The notes beneath the pieces were generated by a model. It made no database searches, was not told where the DNA came from, and saw only the letters and a program-made list of their open reading frames with translations. From Alphaproteobacteria bacterium (GTDB lineage Bacteria > Pseudomonadota > Alphaproteobacteria > ATCC43930 > CGMCC-115725): a stretch of 5,142 nt of DNA. Shown piece by piece: positions 1 to 4,830 of this stretch. Location: assembly GCA_017353855.1 (NCBI GenBank), contig JAFMSA010000361.1:1-5142 (forward strand), in the 5' to 3' direction. The translations under genes were made by a program, and so were the position numbers. Position 1 is the stretch's first letter; each line of letters begins with the position of its first letter.

Positions 1-650
1 GCAGACTGCAGCGCGCGAACGTCTCGAGTTCCTGTTGGGGACTGTGGAATCCGACCCCAAGGGGGCGGAAACCCGACCCCACCAATACAGCTACCACATA
101 AACCTTTATCCTCAACGGGATCCTGTAACTGCAGCCAAAGACTGTAGCGGAGAGGGGGAGAGGTCTGATCCGCAACCCCCAACCCTGGTACCCCCGAAAA
201 AAAGCTTTCTACAGGGCATCCGACCAGACTGAACTGGTACGTCTCACGCCAAAGCTGAAGCCCTATTTGCGCCAACCCGATCCGACCTGGCCGGACATCA
301 TCGAAGCTGCAGACTGGCTGCGGCAGGACCTCGGCGTGTCGAAATCCCTCTGGGGCGACGCCTGTCTTACCATGGGCCGCGAATTGGCAGCTGCGTCGCT
401 CGCGGTTGTCTCCACCAAGAACGATGAGCATTTCCGAACTTCACCGGGCGGCTACTTCCACGGCATGGTCGCCAAGGCCAAGGTTGGCGAGTTGCATCTC
501 GAACGAACGCTGTGGGCCTTGCGGCGCGTCACCACGCCGGAACATCCTGCGGGCAGGGAGGAACGTCGGATCGTCGCGAAGGGCGCCGAGCGTGGTAAGG
601 TTGCATCGTGGCGGGCTTTGGCTGTCACCAACATCGGGATCTCCTTGTGA
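1..650 (+). pseudogene. repC: Plasmid replication initiator RepC, 3' half, frameshifted
   Basis: RepC is the DNA-binding initiator of alphaproteobacterial repABC plasmids. The visible part has two reading frames. Positions 2-232 encode a segment with the motif HQYSYHINLYPQ followed by VTAAKDCS, as in the middle of RepC. The frame one base on, open from 129 to 650, encodes the conserved C-terminal domain: ELVRLTPKLKPYL, WPDIIEAADWLRQDLGVSKS, LWGDACLTMGRE, SPGGYFHGMVAKAKVGEL and RTLWALRR. Neither frame alone makes RepC. Removing one A from the A7 run at 197-203 joins them. The 5' part (RepC is usually about 400 residues) and repAB lie beyond the left edge. The frame-2 product would stop at 230-232 and lose the whole C-terminal domain. 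In other repABC plasmids oriV lies in an AT-rich part of repC; the relatively AT-rich stretch at about 85-125 could belong to it, but that is inference. The family call is firm. Whether the break is biological or a sequencing error cannot be told here. Confidence 0.85.
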
Positions 651-973
651 CGTCGCCGGCTATCACTGACGATCCAATCTTGACCCGTTTTCGCGCTGCG
701 CTCGATGAGCTTTACGGCAACCGTATCGAGCGGGTGGTGCTGTTCGGCTCGCGGGCGCGGGGCGAGGCGCACGAGGATTCGGACTACGACATTGCCGTGT
801 TCCTCAACGACTTCGTCGACCGTTGGCAGGAAGTTGACCGGCTCGTGCCGATTGTTACTGACATCATCGAGCACACGGGCGCTTTTATTCACGCGATGCC
901 GTACCGCGCCGGCGCGTATCGGGACCGCACGTCGCTGATGGGAGAAATTCGCCGCGAGGGCGTCGATCTGTGA
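647..973 (+). CDS. Minimal nucleotidyltransferase (MNT), putative antitoxin
   Basis: A 108-residue protein of the polymerase-beta nucleotidyltransferase superfamily (COG1708/MNT type). The signature GSRARGEAHEDSDYD at residues 34-48 fits GS-x10-DxD exactly, with Gly34-Ser35 and the metal-binding Asp46 and Asp48. The third acidic residue of larger polymerases is not obvious. In characterised MNT/HEPN pairs the MNT adds AMP to the HEPN partner and so neutralises it; applying that here is inference. I chose GTG at 647 because it overlaps the repC stop in a GTGA tetranucleotide and gives the usual short N-terminus before the first helix. An upstream in-frame TTG at 608 would add 13 residues of repC-overlapping sequence. 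The HEPN gene follows with another 4-base overlap, so the two are almost certainly cotranscribed and translationally coupled. No separate promoter is evident, and a transcript from repC could reach this gene. Confidence 0.85.
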   Translation: MTSPAITDDPILTRFRAALDELYGNRIERVVLFGSRARGEAHEDSDYDIAVFLNDFVDRWQEVDRLVPIVTDIIEHTGAFIHAMPYRAGAYRDRTSLMGEIRREGVDL

Positions 974-1356
974 CGCCGGAGGCGGCCGGACATCTCGATA
1001 AGGCGCGTGAGTACCTGACCAAGGCGCGAGCATTGCTGGACGTTCTTCACTACCCTGATGAGGCCGGCCGCGCCGCATATCTCGCCGGCTATCATGCGGC
1101 GCAGGGCCTGATTTTCGAGCGCACCGGGAAAGAACCCAAAACACACCGAGGCGTGCACAGCCAGTTCAACAGGCTGGCTAAGGACGACCCACGCTTCGAC
1201 ATCGAGCTGCGGCGGTTTCTAGCTCAGACCTACGATTTGAAAGCGGTTGCCGATTATGAAGTCGGGCCGAGTTCGGCGGTGCCTCTAGATCGAGCCGAGG
1301 CGGCTATCGCGACCGCTACGCGTTTGGTGGAATGCATAGCGGAGCTGTTGGCGTAG
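970..1356 (+). CDS. HEPN-domain protein (UPF0332/COG1895 type), putative toxin
   Basis: A 128-residue, probably all-helical protein. The pattern is that of UPF0332 HEPN proteins: N-terminal helices with a tyrosine/histidine-rich segment (AAYLAGYHAAQGLIFERTG, residues 35-53), then KTHRGVHSQF (57-66), then a late ADY motif (94-96) and a C-terminal amphipathic helix. HEPN proteins are often RNases, but their usual Rx4-6H catalytic motif is not clearly present. His42, His59 and His63 are candidates for functional residues. RNase activity is therefore unproven, and a nucleotide-binding or regulatory role is possible. The GTG start at 970 overlaps the MNT stop (GTGA). The gene ends 20 bases before the convergent traD stop, with no convincing terminator between them. 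Family assignment is good; the toxin role is inferred from the pairing with MNT and the plasmid setting. Confidence 0.8.
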   Translation: MTPEAAGHLDKAREYLTKARALLDVLHYPDEAGRAAYLAGYHAAQGLIFERTGKEPKTHRGVHSQFNRLAKDDPRFDIELRRFLAQTYDLKAVADYEVGPSSAVPLDRAEAAIATATRLVECIAELLA

Positions 1357-1376
1357 CTGCCGTATAGCTTTCGGCA

Positions 1377-1919
1377 CTACTGCGCGGCCGAGGAGAGTGG
1401 GACGCGGGATCCAGCATTTGCGACCCGGTGGGCAGCGCCGCCATGTGCCGCGGCGAGGGCACTCGCCTCGTCGAACCGGGCGAGGCCTTCCCAGTGCTTC
1501 AATAATTTGTTGTAGCGAAAGCCGGCGCCGCGCAGCGCCGTCGTCGCGTCGCGGTCGAGCGGAGCGGGAAAGGCAAGCACGATCGCTTCCTTGCCTTCCT
1601 CGACGAGGCGTGCCTCGCGGGCGAAGGCACGTCCGCCGAGCGTGGCCCACTGGCTGACCTGCTGCTTGTCGACGGCGCCGTCCTGTAATGACAGCAATGC
1701 GCCATAGAGAGCGTTGGGTTCAAGCTCGAGGAGGCCGGCTTTGTCGACGAGACCGCCGGCTTGGATCAACTGGCGGGTGCGGGCCTTGCGCTCGTCGGCC
1801 TTGAGCTTGGCTTCCTGCACGGCGAGCCGGGCCTTTTGCTGCGTATGGCGCGACAATCTGGATAAGAATCGTATTGTCGCGCAAGGGCAATCGAAGTTTT
1901 GCGCGTCGCAGCGCGACAA
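1377..1919 (-). CDS. traD: TraD-like conjugal transfer protein with C-terminal extension
   Basis: Small accessory protein of the DNA-processing set of Ti-type conjugation systems. The diagnostic block is KARTRQLIQAGGLVDKAGL (about residues 45-63), then NALYGALLSL and WATLGGRAFARE, matching the TraD core (about 70 residues in Ti plasmids). A basic, coiled-coil-prone stretch (about 27-48) precedes it. A further segment follows (about 108-160: AIVLAFPAPLDRDATTALR, GFRYNKLLKHWEGLARFDEA), absent from the short Ti form. The start is uncertain. There is no ATG. TTG at 1919 gives 180 residues, TTG at 1856 gives 159, and GTG at 1820 gives 147. Residues before about 22 do not look TraD-like, so a shorter form is likely. 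None has a good Shine-Dalgarno sequence, and both TTG codons lie inside a palindrome arm. The usual neighbours traC, traG and relaxase traA are missing, so the gene looks like an orphan left by rearrangement. Confidence 0.8.
   Translation of the reverse strand: MSRCDAQNFDCPCATIRFLSRLSRHTQQKARLAVQEAKLKADERKARTRQLIQAGGLVDKAGLLELEPNALYGALLSLQDGAVDKQQVSQWATLGGRAFAREARLVEEGKEAIVLAFPAPLDRDATTALRGAGFRYNKLLKHWEGLARFDEASALAAAHGGAAHRVANAGSRVPLSSAAQ
1848..1882. repeat. Interrupted palindrome 1 at the traD start
   Basis: Left arm GCGCGACAAT (1848-1857), 15-base spacer, right arm ATTGTCGCGC (1873-1882). The arms are exact reverse complements over 10 bases. On the - strand the left arm reads ATTGTCGCGC and contains one candidate TTG start of traD (1856-1854). 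The unit is repeated 63 bases to the right. Likely a protein-binding site such as an operator or relaxosome site; the binding protein is unknown. Confidence 0.8.
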
Positions 1920-1945
1920 TTAGGCGTTGCCCGGGATTGTCGCGT
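1911..1945. repeat. Interrupted palindrome 2 at the traD start
   Basis: Left arm GCGCGACAAT (1911-1920), 15-base spacer, right arm ATTGTCGCG at 1936-1944 (the tenth base is T instead of C). Arms and gap length match palindrome 1 while the spacer sequence differs, so arms and geometry are what is shared. The 63-base step is close to six helical turns and is also 21 codons. The left arm contains the other candidate TTG start of traD (1919-1917). Confidence 0.78.
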
Positions 1946-2095
1946 GGAGCGGCGGTCGGCCACGGCCTCGCTTGCGTTCGAGGGCAGCCCGCCGACGAAA
2001 GCTTAGCTCGAACGCCGCCGCATCCTCGAATGTTCATCTGCGGTTCGACCTCGCTCTATGCCATGGACGTGAATACGCGCGGCGTGGAATTGTAG
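1946..2095. other. No gene recognised between the palindromes and the transposase remnant
   Basis: GC-rich DNA with only short open frames on both strands, none with a convincing start, ribosome binding site or family match. In Ti-like plasmids traC or an oriT would be expected next to traD, but no TraC-like protein and no nick-site consensus that I recognise is visible. It probably holds rearranged debris together with whatever regulatory sequence the palindromes serve. Confidence 0.5.
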
Positions 2096-2215
2096 CACCT
2101 GGATCAGCCGCGCGTGCCCCGGTTTGTCCTGGCCATCCTTATTCCGACCAAGGAGGTGCCGGCCGAGATGCGCCAGGATGATCCGCCTGTCGGCTATCTC
2201 GTTGGCACCCCCAAG
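2096..2215 (+). pseudogene. Transposase fragment (IS1634/IS4-like, DDE type)
   Basis: The frame starting at 2096 reads PRVPRFVLAILIPTKEVPAE, then MRQDDPPVGYLVGTPKPGLP. This resembles the internal segment of IS1634/IS4-like transposases that runs from the RFVLADRGIPT...EMR area to PPVxYLVGTPKGRL. It is preceded directly by an in-frame stop at 2093-2095. It loses resemblance after about 2215, although the frame stays open to 2317. Only about 40 of several hundred residues remain, with no N-terminus, no complete catalytic triad and no visible terminal repeats or target duplication. It is a dead remnant marking an old insertion and deletion. The superfamily call rests on memory of the motif and is moderately sure; the exact IS family is less so. 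Confidence 0.55.
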
Positions 2216-2367
2216 CCAGGCCTGCCGAAAACACGCGTACGGGCTCCGCAGACGGTTTTTGGTGGAGGCGATGGCACATGCCATGGCGGCTGGGCACGCC
2301 ATTGCGCTAAGCTTTGACCCGGTAGCGCTTTCCCCCCGGCGCCGCCATTGCTGCTGCATGTGCGTGC
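2216..2367. other. Gene-free DNA upstream of the HTH gene
   Basis: The transposase frame runs on here without recognisable similarity, and the opposite strand holds only a shadow frame. The segment should contain the promoter of the HTH gene, but no clear -35/-10 pair stands out. Confidence 0.4.
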
Positions 2368-2376
2368 AAGGGGGAG
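2368..2376 (+). promoter_or_regulatory. Ribosome binding site of the HTH gene
   Basis: AAGGGGGAG lies three bases before the ATG at 2380. Counting from the AGGGG core the gap is six bases. It fixes the start of the HTH protein, whose N-terminus MALVGLSEAA is the form expected for this family. Confidence 0.65.
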
Positions 2377-2379
2377 CTT

Positions 2380-2835
2380 ATGGCATTGGTAGGCCTATCC
2401 GAAGCGGCCAAGTTGTCCGGCCGGAACCAGACGACAATCCATCGAGCGATGAAGACGGGTCGGCTAAGCTACACGGTCGGCGAAGCTGGAGAGCGCCGCA
2501 TCGATACCGCGGAGCTCGATCGCGTGTTTGGGATCAAGGCCAACGGCGCAAGTGACGGCGCCGTGGCGCACCCGGTGCAAAGCCATATCACGCCAGTGCG
2601 CGAAATAGAGGCTTTGCAGCGGCTCCTCGATGATCGCGAAGCAACGATCCGCGACTTGCGAGAGCACGCGAACGCGAACGCTGCGACCGGATCCTTAACC
2701 CCAATAGAGCGCGATAGGTGCTTTGTTTGGTCTGCCGTCGAGCCCACGCCGGTCTTCCGACCGCTACTCGATGTTCGCGCCGAATTCCTGCCCCAGGAAG
2801 CCGCTATGGCGCCGCGAAGGCCACAGCTTGGCTAA
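2380..2835 (+). CDS. Plasmid-type helix-turn-helix DNA-binding protein, altered C-terminus
   Basis: A 151-residue protein. Residues 4-51 form an excisionase/MerR-like helix-turn-helix: GLSEAAKLSGRNQTTIHRAM, then KTGRLSYTVGEAGERRIDTA, then ELDRVFGI. This N-terminus is typical of small DNA-binding proteins common on alphaproteobacterial plasmids, some labelled replication-associated or entry-exclusion proteins; the true function is not established. After a linker, residues 74-96 (REIEALQRLLDDREATIRDLREH) begin the coiled coil expected for the family. It breaks off at about residue 97. The rest (GSLTPIERDRCFVWSAVEPT and a proline-rich end) is unlike the usual Arg/Trp-rich tail, which suggests a junction or frameshift near 2670-2700. 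The protein may still bind DNA through its intact HTH. Confidence is high for the domain and low for the role. Confidence 0.75.
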   Translation: MALVGLSEAAKLSGRNQTTIHRAMKTGRLSYTVGEAGERRIDTAELDRVFGIKANGASDGAVAHPVQSHITPVREIEALQRLLDDREATIRDLREHANANAATGSLTPIERDRCFVWSAVEPTPVFRPLLDVRAEFLPQEAAMAPRRPQLG

Positions 2836-2931
2836 AATCCGGGCCCCGGCGCCCTGCGTGGGAGATCGAACGTCATACCGGCAAGGCGGCGCGAACCGAG
2901 CGTCGAGGCGACGGCCGCTCCGCCCTTCCGG

Positions 2932-3246
2932 TCAGTCGTCGTTCGGACCCTCGACGGAATTCTCCAACAATCTGCCAGTACGCGCGTCGATGCCAACCTT
3001 GTGAGTCGTCGCGCCGTGTTTAATGTCAAAGGAATACCGCAGCTCAGTACCGCCGCGTTCTTTTTCCAGTTCCTGGTCCGTGATCCTGCCGGGATAGGCT
3101 TTCAGCGCTTTCGCCCGAGCCTGCTGCAAGCTTACGTGCGGCTGGCGGGCATATTGTTGCCCCGTGTACGCGGAAGCCGCAATCGGCACCACGACAAGCG
3201 CGGTCACCGCGGCGGCCAAGCTAAATGAACGCGTTGTTCTTTTCAC
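2932..3246 (-). CDS. Exported PepSY-domain protein
   Basis: A 104-residue precursor. Residues 1-26 are a clear Sec signal peptide: KRTTR n-region, hydrophobic AAAVTALVVVPIA, and ASA before a likely cleavage at Tyr27. Residues 38-98 are a single PepSY domain with the typical pattern: VSLQQARAKALKAYPG, acidic QELEKERGG, LRYSFDIKHG, and VGIDARTGRLLENS at the end. PepSY domains are usually periplasmic and are linked to protease inhibition or to sensing and response systems; no specific partner is visible here. The start is GTG at 3246, with a GAGAG purine stretch seven bases upstream. The gene diverges from the lipoprotein gene across 279 bases, so they may share control. The C-terminus ends in an acidic GPNDD. 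Family and export are firm; function is not. Confidence 0.87.
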   Translation of the reverse strand: MKRTTRSFSLAAAVTALVVVPIAASAYTGQQYARQPHVSLQQARAKALKAYPGRITDQELEKERGGTELRYSFDIKHGATTHKVGIDARTGRLLENSVEGPNDD

Positions 3247-3525
3247 CCTTTACTCTCGTTGGTGCTCTCGATCTATCCGGAGCTGGCGCATATCGAGCGT
3301 GAAGATGGCGATTCCTTGGCAACCGGATTGATTCTTTCGTAATCTGGTTGGCCCTGCACGGGGCAGGTCGGAAATGGGGCATGAAGACCAGTGCTCCCCA
3401 CCTCTTCTGGCACACGAAACGCCTCGCTGCAGGTCGGCGGTGCAGGGATTACGGCCGCGGCGTGAACCGGCCCAGCCGCCACCTATGAGACAGAGCGGTC
3501 GCGAGCCCCCATCCAGACTAAGGAG
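3247..3525. promoter_or_regulatory. Divergent intergenic region between the PepSY and lipoprotein genes
   Basis: This 279-base stretch must hold promoters for both flanking genes. On the + strand a weak sigma70-like pair, TTGGCA (3316-3321) and TAATCT (3340-3345) with an 18-base gap, is possible. It is overlapped by an inverted repeat at 3321-3349. A 35-codon open frame at 3381-3488 has no support beyond its ATG. No convincing promoter was found for the - strand gene. Confidence 0.35.
3321..3349. repeat. Imperfect inverted repeat, possible operator
   Basis: AACCGGATT (3321-3329) and AATCTGGTT (3341-3349) pair at 8 of 9 positions across an 11-base gap. The repeat covers the spacer and -10 of the weak promoter candidate between the divergent PepSY and lipoprotein genes, a typical place for a regulator to bind. 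There is no T tract and no gene end here, so a terminator is unlikely. Confidence 0.4.
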
Positions 3526-3837
3526 ATGCAGGCGATACGCTTCTTCTTTCTTGCCATTCCCGCGCTCATGCTTCCGCTCGCAGGCTGTGTGGGTCCGGCA
3601 TATGGGCCATACGGAGTTAACGGCCCGCCCTACCCTGCATATGCCTATCCGCATGAGACGTTCGAGCCGAAGCAGCCGTTTCTCCCGCATTTCCTTGCTC
3701 CGCGACACGAGCACCGCGAGCACAGGGAGCTGCATGAGGAGCGCGAGGAGCACGAGAGCGCGCAGCAAGAACACCAGGAAACGCCGCAGCAGGAGCGGCA
3801 AGAGGAGCATAAGGAACACGAGCACCGGCAGAGGTGA
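3526..3837 (+). CDS. Small His/Glu-rich lipoprotein
   Basis: A 103-residue precursor not matched to a named family. Residues 1-20 form a lipoprotein signal peptide (RFFFLAIPALMLPLAG) ending in the lipobox LAGC with lipidated Cys21. The +2 residue is Val, not Asp, so the outer membrane is the expected location. Residues 22-42 are Gly/Pro/Tyr-rich (GPAYGPYGVNGPPYPAYAYP). Residues 60-103 are strongly biased, with about 15 Glu and 9 His mixed with Arg and Gln and no hydrophobic core, so this part is probably an extended or helical charged tail. It could bind metal or contact peptidoglycan, but that is inference from composition. AAGGAG at 3520-3525 abuts the ATG directly, which is unusually tight, yet no better in-frame start keeps the signal peptide. 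A long open frame on the opposite strand is its shadow. The hydrolase gene starts 128 bases downstream and may be cotranscribed. Confidence 0.78.
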   Translation: MQAIRFFFLAIPALMLPLAGCVGPAYGPYGVNGPPYPAYAYPHETFEPKQPFLPHFLAPRHEHREHRELHEEREEHESAQQEHQETPQQERQEEHKEHEHRQR

Positions 3838-3950
3838 CTCCGCGTCCCGTTTGTCCCGGGATCCCGGAGGGAAAGCCTGTGGTGAGGGGAACGTATTGCC
3901 GTGAGCCTTGTGCTCTAGGAGTTCGCCCATAATCCGGTGTCAAAATGCGC

Positions 3951-3956
3951 AAGGAG
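3951..3956 (+). promoter_or_regulatory. Ribosome binding site deciding the hydrolase start
   Basis: AAGGAG ends nine bases before the ATG at 3966. The earlier in-frame ATG at 3945 lies upstream of this site and has no ribosome binding sequence of its own, so 3966 is preferred. Confidence 0.75.
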
Positions 3957-3965
3957 AATGCCGCG

Positions 3966-4802
3966 ATGACGAAAACGGGGAAGTTTCGGTTACGTCTGCC
4001 ATTTCGTGCTGCGCTGACTGGAATGGCGCTCGCGGCAGCACTCCTCTTTGCCCTGGTTGAACCTGCTTTGGCTCAGAAAGCTGTGGCTCAGAAAGTCGTA
4101 TCCGATATCCCGCTCGTCGGCGGAGGTAGCGAGCGGGTCATGTTCACTGGTCCGGGAAACCCTATCGCGATCCTTGTCATGTTTGCGGGGGGAGAGGGAA
4201 CCGTGCAGATCGCCGATTCCGGTAAGATCGGACGCTATGTAGCCAATTTCCTAATCCGAACCCTGCCGCTGTGGGTGGCGCAGGGCTTCGCAGTCGAGAT
4301 TCTCGGTGCGCCCAACAACGCCTCGCTCAAGGGACAGCGGCACACGGAGGCCTATGCGGATGCTGTCGGCCGTGCTGTCGATTTCGCTCGCACCAAATCC
4401 AGCGCTCCCGTATGGCTTGTCGGCACCAGCGCAGGAACACCCGGCGCGGCCAATGGTGCTGCCCATCTCGGCAGTAAGGTGGCGGGCTTGGTCTTGACCT
4501 CGTCGGTGACGGAGCCGTCCCCCGGGGGCGAGACTGTATTCGACACGAACCTTGCAGCGATCAGGGTGCCAGTGTTGATAGTCGCCAATCAAAACGATGC
4601 CTGCCGGGTGACCCCGCCCGGCGACGCTCCGCGCATCGCCGCCGCGCTCGTCCATTCTCCGCGCAAAGACGTGGTCTATGTGCAGAGCGACCTGATCGTC
4701 TCTTCGCCCTGTGAAGCGTTTGCGCCCCACGCGTTTCTCGGCATCGAAACCGCTGTCGTTAAACGCGTCGCGGACTGGATTCGGGCAACACCCGCCAGAT
4801 AG
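3966..4802 (+). CDS. Exported alpha/beta hydrolase
   Basis: A 278-residue precursor. Residues 1-36 are a signal peptide: basic n-region with Lys and Arg, hydrophobic TGMALAAALLFALV, and ALA before cleavage at Gln37. The mature part has an alpha/beta-hydrolase layout. It has an early strand AIAILVMFAGGEG-like segment (about 66-78), whose AGG loop could form an oxyanion hole. The nucleophile elbow VGTSAG (152-157) holds Ser155. IRVPVLIVANQNDACR (199-214) holds the likely acid Asp211, and FAPHAFLGIE (252-261) holds the likely His255. All three triad residues are spaced as usual. Cys213 and Cys249 could form a disulfide, fitting a periplasmic enzyme. The substrate cannot be read from the sequence; an esterase or related hydrolase is likely. 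A 12-base direct repeat duplicates the cleavage-site region. The ATG at 3966 is chosen for its ribosome binding site. No terminator was seen after the stop. Confidence 0.85.
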   Translation: MTKTGKFRLRLPFRAALTGMALAAALLFALVEPALAQKAVAQKVVSDIPLVGGGSERVMFTGPGNPIAILVMFAGGEGTVQIADSGKIGRYVANFLIRTLPLWVAQGFAVEILGAPNNASLKGQRHTEAYADAVGRAVDFARTKSSAPVWLVGTSAGTPGAANGAAHLGSKVAGLVLTSSVTEPSPGGETVFDTNLAAIRVPVLIVANQNDACRVTPPGDAPRIAAALVHSPRKDVVYVQSDLIVSSPCEAFAPHAFLGIETAVVKRVADWIRATPAR

Positions 4803-4830
4803 ACAGTCCTTCGAATTTGACCACTAGTGC

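Noticed and set aside
452..1144. A 230-codon - strand frame across repC, MNT and HEPN
   Set aside because: All three + strand genes over this stretch have recognisable motifs; the antisense product has none and is Arg-rich, as expected from GC-rich shadows.
2033..2095. Short + frame MFICGSTSLYAMDVNTRGVE, resembling a PQQ-type beta-propeller repeat
   Set aside because: Only one short stretch, no tandem repeats and an immediate stop; the likeness can be chance.
2003..2359. A 118-codon - strand frame opposite the transposase remnant
   Set aside because: No motif, and the + strand matches a transposase segment; the start also has no ribosome binding site.
3150..3178. Resemblance between GCATATTGT...CCCCGTGT here and at about 4954-4972
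   Set aside because: Matching needs gaps and covers under 25 bases; one copy is inside the PepSY coding region. Flanks do not match, so coincidence is likely.
3381..3488. A 35-codon + strand open frame upstream of the lipoprotein
   Set aside because: No good ribosome binding site, no motif and an Arg-rich composition; nothing supports it as a gene.
3856..3867. Perfect 12-base palindrome CCGGGATCCCGG after the lipoprotein gene
   Set aside because: It leaves almost no loop and has no T tract, so it is not a convincing terminator; such GC palindromes are common in this kind of DNA.
3250..3930. A 226-codon open frame on the - strand covering the lipoprotein gene
   Set aside because: Its product is low-complexity Leu/Arg/Pro sequence that mirrors the biased tail of the lipoprotein, while the + strand frame has a clear signal peptide and lipobox. 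It is a shadow.
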